Assembly: GCA_002361335.1 (NCBI GenBank)
Contig: DESS01000144.1
Coordinates: 15,977 to 66,570 of the forward strand
Direction of reading: 5' to 3'
From: Richelia sp. UBA3308
GTDB taxonomy: Bacteria; Cyanobacteriota; Cyanobacteriia; Cyanobacteriales; Nostocaceae
DNA length: 50,594 nt
Shown: positions 43,644 to 50,594 of the stretch, one piece after another
Layout: each line of letters opens with the position of its first letter
Position numbering within the stretch: the stretch's first letter is position 1
Translations under genes and position numbers: made by a program
Notes under the pieces: model-generated
Seen by the model: the letters and a program-made list of their open reading frames with translations, nothing else
Told to the model about the DNA's origin: nothing
The model's database searches: none

Positions 43644-44108
43644 ATGACTCATCCTTTAGTTCCGCAAATTATTGACTTAGCAACACCAGTAGCAGAAGAC
43701 CTTGGACTAGAGGTCGTGAAAGTGGTTTTTCATACCAATCAAAGCCCACCAGTATTGCGAGTAGACATCCGTAATCCGAAGCAAGATACTGGTTTGGATG
43801 ATTGCGAGCGTATGAGCCGTAATTTAGAAGCAAGCTTGGATTCGGTATCAATTATTCCGGATACCTATGTATTGGAAGTTTCTAGTCCTGGTATTTCCCA
43901 GCAATTGCAGACCGACCGGGAATTTATCTCTTTTAAAGGTTTCCCTGTTAAGATTTGCACTTCTTCTCCACACCAAGGACAATCATCGGTACATGGTAAA
44001 CTGGTTCGCCGAGATGAAAAAAGCGTTTACTTAAACAAAAAGGGTCGTGTAATCGAAATTCCCCGGTCGAATATTACCAGCGTGCAGTTAGATGAAGAAC
44101 GGGATTAA
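43644..44108 (+). CDS. rimP: Ribosome maturation factor RimP
   Basis: A 154-residue cytosolic protein needed for maturation of the 30S subunit. The N-terminal domain shows DLGLEVVKVVFH, VLRVDIRNPKQDTGLDDCERMSRNLEASLD and TYVLEVSSPGISQQL, the canonical RimP signatures. The C-terminal SH3-like domain (about 95-150) follows with LVRRDEKSVYLNKKGRVIEIPRSNI. It is the first gene of the rimP-nusA-rnpM-infB operon. The length and start are standard. Confidence 0.96.
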   Translation: MTHPLVPQIIDLATPVAEDLGLEVVKVVFHTNQSPPVLRVDIRNPKQDTGLDDCERMSRNLEASLDSVSIIPDTYVLEVSSPGISQQLQTDREFISFKGFPVKICTSSPHQGQSSVHGKLVRRDEKSVYLNKKGRVIEIPRSNITSVQLDEERD

Positions 44109-44322
44109 GTCGGGAGACACACAGGGAGCGAAAAGTGCTTTGTGCCGAAGGTAAGAAGAGCGGTTTTTTGCTACGAAAATAAGTATGTAATGCTTGTATT
44201 GGTTTTCAAACCAATTATTCACCAAACTTTTCGGGCAAGACGGTGGTTTTGTTAAAACACCGATTATTTATCGTCTCTAATTCCGGTGTTGCCGGTAGTA
44301 ATTTCTTAAAGGAGAACCATAT
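44109..44322 (+). promoter_or_regulatory. Structured spacer between rimP and nusA
   Basis: Two hairpins can form: ATTGGTTT/AAACCAAT (44198-44215, tight loop) and CGGTGGTTTT-GTT-AAAACACCG (44241-44262, one bulge). An AGGAG precedes the nusA ATG by about 8 bp. The spacer may attenuate or process the operon mRNA. Confidence 0.5.
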
Positions 44323-45714
44323 ATGTCAATGCTTAAATTACTTGGATTAAAAGAATTAATTGAAAGTATAAGTAAGGAGCGAAATTTGCCACGTGTTGCA
44401 GTGCAATCGGCAATTAGAGAAGCTCTGCTTAAGGGTTATGAACGTTATCGTCGCGCCCAAAATTTAGATCGCAAACAGTTTGATGAAGATTACTTTCAAA
44501 ATTTTGAAGTGGAACTAGATATTGAAGATGAAGGATTTCGGGTTGTTTCTACGAAAACTATAGTTGAAGAAGTTACAAACTCCGACCATCAAATTGCTCT
44601 TAATGACGTTATCAAAGAAGTCGAGGAATTGAGGGGAGATGATGCAGCTCAATTAGTGGGACAAGAAGTAGTTGTAGATGTAACCCCCGACAAAAAAGAA
44701 TTTGGTCGTATGGCGGCGATGCAAACCAAGCAAGTGTTATCGCAAAAACTGCGCGACCAGCAGCGACAATTAATTCAAGAAGAATTCCAAGATTTGGAAG
44801 CAACAGTACTGCAAGCAAGAGTGCTGCGGTTTGAAAGACAATCGGTGATTATGGCTGTAACTAGCGGTTTTGGTCAGCCAGAAGTAGAAGCGGAATTACC
44901 CAAACGGGAACAACTGCCCAACGATAATTACCGTATTGGCGCAACTTTTAGAGTTTATCTGAAAAAAGTATCAAGAGGTCAACAACGAGGACCGCAATTG
45001 CTGGTTTCCAGGGCTGATGCCGGTTTAGTAGTGTATTTGTTTGCCAACGAAGTACCGGAAATTGAAGATGAAGTTGTGCGAATTGTTGCCGTTGCCCGGG
45101 AAGCTAATCCTCCATCTTCTTACGTTGGACCAAGAACAAAAATAGCTGTAGATACTTTAGATCGAGATGTAGATCCAGTTGGTGCTTGTATTGGAGCGCG
45201 GGGTTCTCGAATTCAAGTAGTAGTTAATGAATTGCGCGGCGAAAAAATTGACGTGATTCGTTGGTCTCCAGATCCAGCAACTTATATCGCCAATGCCTTA
45301 AGTCCTGCGCGAGTCGATGATGTTCGCCTTATGGATCCAGAAACCAGACAAACTCACGTACTTGTAGCTGAAGACCAATTGAGTTTAGCAATTGGCAAAG
45401 AAGGACAAAATGTTCGTTTAGCTGCTAGACTTACAGGCTGGAAAATAGATATTAAAGATAAAGCTAAGTACGACTTTGAAGGAGAAGACGCAAAATTTGC
45501 AGCGGCTAGGGCACAACACGCAGCAGAACTTGAAGAATTAGAAGAATTAGAACAATTAAAAGAACTTGAAGAACTTGAAGAACTTGATGTAGAGCAAATT
45601 AAATCTGACGACTTAGAACAGGAAAATCAACAACAAGTTAATTCCGAGGATAATACAACTTCATTAAATGTAATTGGCTCCGAATTTGAGTCTGAGAATC
45701 AAACAATTTATTAG
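44323..45714 (+). CDS. nusA: Transcription termination/antitermination factor NusA
   Basis: A 463-residue RNA-polymerase-associated factor. Domains in order: the N-terminal RNAP-binding domain (about 1-125), S1 domain (about 135-205, VLQARVLRFERQSVIMAV), KH1 and KH2 (about 205-375). The KH region includes DPVGACIGARGSRIQVVVNELRGEKIDVIRW and LAIGKEGQNVRLAARLTGWKIDI. As is usual in cyanobacteria, the E. coli C-terminal acidic repeats are absent. Instead residues about 398-430 form a Glu/Leu run (ELEELEELEQLKELEELEEL) from GAA/CTT codon repeats, then a polar tail. The ATG at 44323 has a good ribosome site; a second ATG two codons later is possible. Confidence 0.96.
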   Translation: MSMLKLLGLKELIESISKERNLPRVAVQSAIREALLKGYERYRRAQNLDRKQFDEDYFQNFEVELDIEDEGFRVVSTKTIVEEVTNSDHQIALNDVIKEVEELRGDDAAQLVGQEVVVDVTPDKKEFGRMAAMQTKQVLSQKLRDQQRQLIQEEFQDLEATVLQARVLRFERQSVIMAVTSGFGQPEVEAELPKREQLPNDNYRIGATFRVYLKKVSRGQQRGPQLLVSRADAGLVVYLFANEVPEIEDEVVRIVAVAREANPPSSYVGPRTKIAVDTLDRDVDPVGACIGARGSRIQVVVNELRGEKIDVIRWSPDPATYIANALSPARVDDVRLMDPETRQTHVLVAEDQLSLAIGKEGQNVRLAARLTGWKIDIKDKAKYDFEGEDAKFAAARAQHAAELEELEELEQLKELEELEELDVEQIKSDDLEQENQQQVNSEDNTTSLNVIGSEFESENQTIY

Positions 45715-45758
45715 TAGTAACAATTACCCCCATAGTTAAAGCTGAATAGTTAGTTAAA

Positions 45759-46106
45759 ATGAAACCGAATTGGAGGCGTTGTATTAGTTGTCGAAAAGTG
45801 AGTTTCAAACAGGATTTTTGGCGGATTGTCCGCGTGTTTCCTTCAGGAAAGGTACAATTAGATGTGGGCATGGGGCGTTCAGCCTATATCTGTCCAAATT
45901 CTAATTGCCTAAGTGTTGCTCATAAAAAAAATAGACTGGGACGAGCATTGCGTGCATCAGTGCCAGAAACACTGTATACAACATTGTGGCAGCGCTTATC
46001 TCAAAGCGATAACCTGCAATCAACTTTGTCAAAAAGTGATACAGGAGAGGCTAATTTTCAGAACTATTGTACTATTAGGGCGATGTCCGACAGTACTATT
46101 GATTAA
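45759..46106 (+). CDS. rnpM: YlxR/RnpM family RNA-binding protein
   Basis: A 115-residue member of the YlxR (DUF448) family; the Bacillus protein modulates RNase P. The signature RRCISCRKV is at residues 6-14, then RIVRVFPSGKVQLDVGMGRSAYICPN with the GRSAYIC core, and a Lys/Arg helix (KKNRLGRALRASVPE). The core ends near residue 85. The remaining 30 residues are Ser/Thr/Asn-rich and not conserved. It sits in the usual slot between nusA and infB. The ribosomal L7Ae-like YlxQ found here in Firmicutes is absent, as normal in cyanobacteria. Confidence 0.93.
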   Translation: MKPNWRRCISCRKVSFKQDFWRIVRVFPSGKVQLDVGMGRSAYICPNSNCLSVAHKKNRLGRALRASVPETLYTTLWQRLSQSDNLQSTLSKSDTGEANFQNYCTIRAMSDSTID

Positions 46107-46465
46107 ATTATCTTTTAGTAAAGAAGGTTAGTGCCACAATTATAAATGAGTATTGACACATGGTGATGTTATATGATAAGGAGCAGTCGCAAAACTTAGT
46201 CATTATAGGCTTTCATGTGTTAAACCCAACAGAGACATCAAGAAAACAAAAAACTAAATATCGGCAGTTGATAACGCTTGGGCGCAGTCCGGCGTTAATC
46301 ATTATGGCCGCAAGCGTGGAGATGCCAGCTGAACATCTCTCTTTCCTAAGAAGGAAGACCCTTTTCAAATTGAAAATGGCAACCGTTACACAGTAACCCA
46401 AGGATGGAGATGTCGCAAAAGCTGGCAACCATCCGTAAAAACTGTAAATTATAGGGGAAGAGTGG
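46107..46465 (+). promoter_or_regulatory. Structured infB leader
   Basis: A 359-bp gap in an otherwise tight operon. From 46273 to 46345 several mutually exclusive stems are possible: CGCTTG (46275-46280) with CAAGCG (46311-46316), AACGC (46273-46277) with GCGTT (46292-46296), and GAGATG (46319-46324) with CATCTC (46334-46339). A 78-residue frame (46160-46396) overlaps it but shows no protein-like pattern. The infB gene has a GGGGAAGAG ribosome site. Confidence 0.45.
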
Positions 46466-49400
46466 ATGAACAACGGCAAAGTCAGAATTTACGAATTATC
46501 GAAGGAATTGAATTTGGAAAATAAAGAGCTATTAGCAATTTGCGACCAGCTCAACATTGCGGTCAAAAGTCATAGTAGTACAATTACAGAATCAGATGCA
46601 GAACGTATTCGCTCCCAAGCCGAAAAAATAACGACTACTTTAGCGTTGTCGAAGGAGCATGGTACAAATAATCATAAGGGTTCTCATAACCCAAATTCAG
46701 CACCAAATAAACCACAAATATTGCAAATTCGTAGCAAACCAAAGCCACCAAATAATTCTAATAATGCTTCAAGTTCCTTGAAGTCACCATTAAATAATTT
46801 AGAAACCCCACAGAGCGCATCTTTTTCTCCTGCGCCTCCCCGACCTTTTAATTCTCCTGACTCCTCCATAGAACCAGTGGCACCAACCGCACCCGTCTCC
46901 CAAAATCAGCCGAAGTCAGAAAATAACTCTGTGTCCGTTGCCAATACGGATAATTCAGCATCCACTACCTCTTCAGAATTAGATAAAACTGCTTTGACCA
47001 AACCAGAAAAATTAGTTTCACCCAAATCTAAACCGGAAAGACCAAATAAACCCCAACTGACTGCCCCACCAACTAGACCGACTGCGGCAGCAAAACCAAA
47101 CTCCGGTTCGGATAATCGCGTCATCGACAAACCAATTCTCAAGCGCGATCGCGATCAATCAAAACGGCAAAAGAATAAACCAACTTCGGATAAAGCAGAA
47201 CAGTCAAATGCACCAGCATCAAACGCACCAGTAAAAACGGCGCGTCCGGTGGCTGCACCTTCCAAAACGGAAAAACCGCAAAAGCCGAAGAAAGCATCAC
47301 CGGCTGGTAGTTCGGATGATGTACAACGTCCAAGAAAGCAAGTACGCCCATCCTCATCAGCACCTCCGAGTGTATCGGCTCCACTTAAACCGCCAGCAAG
47401 ACCAGCAAAACCGGCAATTAGCGAGTCAACTGATGATGATACAGATAATGATGATGTTGTTGTCGAAGAAGTAGTTGAACTCAAGCGTCCGACTCCGCCT
47501 CGTTTACCTAGAGGTCAGAAAAAGCGGTCTAAGCAAGAGGAAGCTATCGACGAAGCAAAAGAAGCAGCCAAAGCTGCTAAAGTTCCTAAAAATAAGCGTC
47601 TGAAGCCAATGGTTGAAGACGACTTTGATGTAGATTTACTTGACGAAGATGAAGTAGCCTCTGCTATTGAAACGGCAGTTAGCAATGCTATAGTTCGTCC
47701 TCCGAAGCCGAAAAGCGCAACAGCGAAAGCAGCACCAACTCCTGCTGCACCTAGCAAAGTCAGGAAGTCCGGATCTCGCGACCAAAATCGTCGGCGTAGC
47801 ACTGGTGGAAATACAGAAACTGAACCGAAGCGCCAGCGTCCTGAAATAATAACGGTTAACGGTCCGATGACCGTACAAGAACTGGCAGATGCTTTGGCAA
47901 TGCCCGACACCGAAATTGTCAAAATCTTATTTATGAAGGGTATTGCGGTTAGTATTACCCAAAGTCTTGACACTTCCACAGTCGTCATGGTGGCTGAAGA
48001 ATTAGAAGTATTAGTAGAAACTCCAGAGCCGGAAGCTGAAGCCCGTAAAGTTACTGAAATGCTGGACTTGGAGGATATGGAAAATCTCCATCGTCGTCCG
48101 CCTGTAGTAACGATTATGGGTCACGTAGACCACGGTAAAACAACTCTACTCGACTCGATTCGCAAAAGTAAGGTTGCTTCTGGAGAAGCAGGAGGAATTA
48201 CCCAGCATATTGGTGCTTACCATGTAGAAATAGAACATGATGAGAAGCAGCACCAGATTGTATTTTTAGATACTCCCGGTCACGAAGCATTCACTGCGAT
48301 GCGGGCTAGGGGAGCGCGAGTTACAGATATTGCCATATTGGTAGTAGCTGCGGATGATGGTGTTCGTCCCCAGACAATTGAAGCGATTAGTCACGCTCAA
48401 GCTGCCGGAGTTCCGATTATTGTGGCAATTAACAAAATTGACAAAGAAGCGGCACAGCCAGATAGAGTCAAACAAGAGTTGATTCAATATGGTTTGACGG
48501 CGGAAGAATGGGGCGGTGAAACGATTATGGTTCCCGTCAGCGCCATTAAAGGAGAAAACCTAGATACGCTTTTAGAAATGATTGTACTGGTTTCGGAAGT
48601 TGAAGAACTTCAAGCGAACCCAGAGCGTTCGGCAAAAGGAACCGTTATTGAAGCTCATTTGGATAAAGCAAAAGGCGCGGTTGCAACCTTGTTAATTCAG
48701 AACGGAACTTTACACGTAGGAGATATCCTTGTAGCGGGTTCTGTGTTCGGAAAAGTCCGGGCAATGGTTGACGATCTAGGGGAACGGGTAGAAATTGCCA
48801 GTCCTTCCTTTGCTGTAGAGGTATTGGGCTTAAATGACGTACCGGCAGCAGGGGACGAATTTGAAGTCTTCGAGAATGAAAAAGAAGCACGCTTACTTGC
48901 TAACGAACGAGCCGAGGTAATCCGCCAATCCCGTTTAATGCAGGGTGGACGTGTAACTTTGACAAGTATTTCAGCACAAGCCCAAGAAGGCGAGTTGAAA
49001 GAACTCAACTTAATTTTGAAAGCAGACGTGCAGGGTTCTGTGGAAGCTATTTTGGGTTCCCTCAAACAAATTCCCCAAAACGAAATACACATTCGGATGT
49101 TGTTATCTGCTCCTGGGGAGGTTACCCAAACAGATATTGACCTTGCCGCAGCCAGTGGTGCCGTAATTATTGGCTTTAATACCACATTTGCCAGCGGCGC
49201 AAGGCAAGCAGCAGACGAAGCAGGTGTAGATGTACGAGAATACAACATCATCTACAAACTCTTAGAAGACATTCAAGACGCATTGGAAGGTTTGTTAGAG
49301 CCAGAATTAGTAGAAGAACATTTAGGTCAAGCAGAAGTACGTGCCGTCTTCCCTGTGGGACGTGGTGCTGTTGCTGGTTGCTACATTCAGTCTGGCAAAT

Positions 49401-49618
49401 TGCTTCGTAACTGCAAAGTCCGAGTACGTCGCGGTAATAATATGATTTTTGAAGGTGCCCTTGATTCACTCAAGCGGATGAAAGAAGACGTTCGTGAAGT
49501 CAACTCCGGTTATGAATGTGGTGTCGGTGTTGATAAATTTAGTAGTTGGGAAGAAGGCGACATTATTGAAGGTTATCAAATGGTGACCAAACGTCGCACT
49601 CTTGCAATGGCAAGATAG
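46466..49618 (+). CDS. infB: Translation initiation factor IF-2
   Basis: A 1050-residue GTPase that places initiator tRNA on the ribosome. A first IF2_N domain is at residues 1-52. A long disordered Pro/Ala/Lys/Ser region (about 60-465) is typical of cyanobacterial IF-2. A second IF2_N domain (about 470-520) follows. The G domain begins near 545: GHVDHGKTT, DTPGHEAFTAMRARG, NKIDK and SAIKGEN are intact. Domains II-IV run to the end (VEAILGSLKQIPQNEIHIRMLLSAPGEV; RVRRGNNMIFEGALDSLKRMKEDV). A HIP1 octamer plus an overlapping GATCGCGATC lies in the linker near 47144. Last gene of the rimP operon. Confidence 0.97.
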   Translation: MNNGKVRIYELSKELNLENKELLAICDQLNIAVKSHSSTITESDAERIRSQAEKITTTLALSKEHGTNNHKGSHNPNSAPNKPQILQIRSKPKPPNNSNNASSSLKSPLNNLETPQSASFSPAPPRPFNSPDSSIEPVAPTAPVSQNQPKSENNSVSVANTDNSASTTSSELDKTALTKPEKLVSPKSKPERPNKPQLTAPPTRPTAAAKPNSGSDNRVIDKPILKRDRDQSKRQKNKPTSDKAEQSNAPASNAPVKTARPVAAPSKTEKPQKPKKASPAGSSDDVQRPRKQVRPSSSAPPSVSAPLKPPARPAKPAISESTDDDTDNDDVVVEEVVELKRPTPPRLPRGQKKRSKQEEAIDEAKEAAKAAKVPKNKRLKPMVEDDFDVDLLDEDEVASAIETAVSNAIVRPPKPKSATAKAAPTPAAPSKVRKSGSRDQNRRRSTGGNTETEPKRQRPEIITVNGPMTVQELADALAMPDTEIVKILFMKGIAVSITQSLDTSTVVMVAEELEVLVETPEPEAEARKVTEMLDLEDMENLHRRPPVVTIMGHVDHGKTTLLDSIRKSKVASGEAGGITQHIGAYHVEIEHDEKQHQIVFLDTPGHEAFTAMRARGARVTDIAILVVAADDGVRPQTIEAISHAQAAGVPIIVAINKIDKEAAQPDRVKQELIQYGLTAEEWGGETIMVPVSAIKGENLDTLLEMIVLVSEVEELQANPERSAKGTVIEAHLDKAKGAVATLLIQNGTLHVGDILVAGSVFGKVRAMVDDLGERVEIASPSFAVEVLGLNDVPAAGDEFEVFENEKEARLLANERAEVIRQSRLMQGGRVTLTSISAQAQEGELKELNLILKADVQGSVEAILGSLKQIPQNEIHIRMLLSAPGEVTQTDIDLAAASGAVIIGFNTTFASGARQAADEAGVDVREYNIIYKLLEDIQDALEGLLEPELVEEHLGQAEVRAVFPVGRGAVAGCYIQSGKLLRNCKVRVRRGNNMIFEGALDSLKRMKEDVREVNSGYECGVGVDKFSSWEEGDIIEGYQMVTKRRTLAMAR

Positions 49619-49729
49619 TGACTAAACAACGGTGCCATAACAGTCAAGCCTGGCAACTTAGGTATACCCCTAGTTGCCTTAGCTTATCAAGATTCAAATC
49701 AGTACAAAATTATCCGCTTTTATACATCA

Positions 49730-49766
49730 TGTAGAGATCAAGGAACCTTACCTTTGTCTCTACATG
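49730..49766 (+). terminator. Candidate infB operon terminator
   Basis: CATGTAGAGA (49729-49738) pairs with TCTCTACATG (49757-49766) over 10 bp and is followed by TTTTTATTT. It lies about 110 bp after the infB stop. Confidence 0.75.
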
Positions 49767-49800
49767 TTTTTATTTAGCGGTTTTGGTCTTGAATGCAATA

Positions 49801-49844
49801 CAAACTAGTAATATTCAAACTAGTAATATTCAAACTAGTAATAT
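49801..49844. repeat. 15-bp tandem repeat CAAACTAGTAATATT, three copies
   Basis: Two perfect copies and a third lacking the last base. The unit length is not a heptamer multiple, so it differs from the other tandem arrays. Confidence 0.95.
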
Positions 49845-49899
49845 CGCGAATTTCAGTTGAATGAAATACAAAACTTAAAATTTGACATTCGGTTAAAAG

Positions 49900-49923
49900 C
49901 CTCTCCCCTCTAGAGGGGAGAGG
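49900..49923. repeat. Perfect 24-bp palindrome CCTCTCCCCTC-TAGAGGGGAGAGG type
   Basis: Completely self-complementary, C-rich then G-rich, followed by more GAGAGG-containing sequence (49924-49959) that can form further stems. It is a member of the CCTCTCCCC family of dispersed cyanobacterial repeats. Confidence 0.85.
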
Positions 49924-49998
49924 TACTCTCCCTCGAAGACTTCGTCAATGGAGAGGGGTTGTAAGTGTAGTGCACCCAACCGAAAACCGCTATATTCG

Positions 49999-50028
49999 GA
50001 CGGGCAAGGATGCCCTTACCACAAGAGG
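49999..50028 (-). repeat. Dispersed hairpin repeat (copy 5, reverse orientation)
   Basis: On the minus strand it reads CCTCTTGTGGTAAGGGCATC then CTTGCCCGTC, the same element as the copies near 13.8, 19.9, 22.9 and 32.6 kb. Confidence 0.8.
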
Positions 50029-50234
50029 TTTATTTGACAAACAGCAAATTTCGCTATACGCAATTTGATTATGGTTTAAGTTAAAACCGTGAATATTCTG
50101 GAATCAAGTATTGATTTTAGTAACGAATGTAACAGAAAAAAATGTTAATTAACTATTAACTTAAGAAAATATTCAATAAAACTATATTTTATTTTTACCT
50201 AATTTCCTTTTACGGCAGGTAAAAAAAGCTTAAA

Positions 50235-50257
50235 ATATTGGATCGCAAGTCCAATAT
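50235..50257 (+). promoter_or_regulatory. Hairpin in the leader of the 68-residue gene
   Basis: ATATTGGA (50235-50242) pairs perfectly with TCCAATAT (50250-50257), 7-nt loop. It is followed by CTTTG, not a T-run, so it is more likely a leader structure than a terminator. Confidence 0.45.
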
Positions 50258-50358
50258 CTTTGTTCTAAAGGACAATTTGACTGTTTAATAAATTAGCGGA
50301 GTAATATAAGTAATTAAAGTCAAAAGTTAAGAAAAGTTTAATGGAGGATTAAATAATT

Positions 50359-50565
50359 ATGAGTAGTTTCACAGTCGAAAGCAATGACGATTTAAAAGGC
50401 GATACCGACCTTTGGAAACATTTGAAGCAGGCAATTGCAATTAGTTCTGGTTTCCAACGCTGGCAGCTAGAGCGAGTGCAATCTGGTTTGGAAATTGAAC
50501 AAATGAGCTTGGATGAGCAAGTACAAAGGTATTTAAGGGAAACTTTAGAAACTTTAGCTTATTAA
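50359..50565 (+). CDS. Small conserved cyanobacterial protein
   Basis: 68 residues, acidic and largely helical. GGAGG (50344-50348) precedes the ATG by ten bases and supports the start. The core DLWKHLKQAIAISSGFQRWQ, followed by SLDEQVQRYLRETLETLAY, resembles from memory a family of about 65-residue proteins of unknown function found across Nostocales. No membrane segment, cysteine or known motif. It probably acts as a small helical adaptor, but this is a guess. A heptamer repeat starts right after its stop codon. Confidence 0.8.
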   Translation: MSSFTVESNDDLKGDTDLWKHLKQAIAISSGFQRWQLERVQSGLEIEQMSLDEQVQRYLRETLETLAY

Positions 50566-50569
50566 GCAG

Positions 50570-50594
50570 TTGTTAGTTGATAGTAGTTAGTTGA
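50570..50594. repeat. GTTAGTT heptamer tract at window end
   Basis: GTTGTTAGTTGATAGTAGTTAG units run off the end of the window. Confidence 0.8.

Larger units (their letters stand above)
49619..50358. other. 740-bp spacer rich in repeats
   Basis: Contains a 15-bp triplicate (49801-49844), a perfect 24-bp palindrome (49900-49923), dispersed hairpin copy 5 (49999-50028) and a hairpin (50235-50257) in the probable leader of the next gene. An inverted repeat TGTAGAGA(T)...TCTCTACAT flanks 49730-49766 and may be the infB terminator. No coding signal. Confidence 0.6.

Noticed and set aside
46160..46396. 78-residue frame between rnpM and infB
   Set aside because: No protein-like pattern and overlaps hairpin-forming leader sequence; a YlxQ-type protein, the only expected gene here, does not match.

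Overview
The window is AT-rich chromosomal DNA from a filamentous, probably heterocyst-forming cyanobacterium (Nostocales; a Rivularia/Calothrix-like lineage is plausible but not proven). Four signs support this. GCGATCGC (HIP1) octamers recur throughout. Spacers are full of heptamer-type short tandem repeats (TAACAAC, TTAGAAT). Several families are cyanobacterial: orange-carotenoid-protein paralogs, DUF4330, Tab2/Atab2, and the Npun_R2479-type HD protein. IF-2 has the long disordered N-terminus usual in cyanobacteria. I see no tRNA, rRNA, CRISPR array, prophage or intact transposase.

Layout. 1-3.1 kb: MacB/DevC-type ABC permease and TolC-like outer-membrane protein, the end of a tripartite exporter whose other parts would lie upstream of the window. 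3.5-6.9 kb (minus): GMC oxidoreductase, HAD phosphatase, QueG. 7.1-8.4 kb (plus): helical carotenoid protein (HCP) followed by a C-terminal-domain homologue (CTDH), i.e. the two halves of OCP as separate genes. 8.5-12.3 kb (minus): small conserved protein, HATPase anti-sigma-type kinase, REC-GAF-PP2C phosphatase and NarL-type regulator, resembling the upstream part of a partner switch. 13-16.5 kb: WecG/TagA glycosyltransferase, FtsE, and two unassigned proteins. 17-19.2 kb: an alpha/beta-hydrolase-fold protein lacking two triad residues, then an AHJR-like nuclease-fold protein and a RusA-type resolvase. 20-26.5 kb: DUF4330, M48 protease, metallophosphatase, DUF2470, Tab2, S-formylglutathione hydrolase, HD protein.

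27.4-32.4 kb: RND efflux adaptor and pump, with a palindromic candidate operator upstream and a repeat-filled spacer between them. 33-34.5 kb: two very small genes in largely empty DNA. 35.1-38.9 kb: an orphan PhnD-like lipoprotein, a Ser/Thr kinase and a haem-binding (CxxCH) HAMP membrane sensor with no output domain, which together may form a signalling set. 39.8-43.5 kb: SDH-type serine peptidase, peptidoglycan-binding protein with a Pro/Thr tail, and a voltage-sensor-like membrane protein. 43.6-49.6 kb: the conserved rimP-nusA-rnpM(ylxR)-infB operon. 50.4 kb: a small conserved protein.

The most distinctive non-coding content is the repeats: heptamer tracts, a five-copy hairpin (TGTGGTACGGGCATCCCTGCCCGT type), a two-copy MITE-like element, and repeat-derived sequence that has entered coding regions (RND pump loop; ends of the TolC, adaptor and CTDH reading frames).
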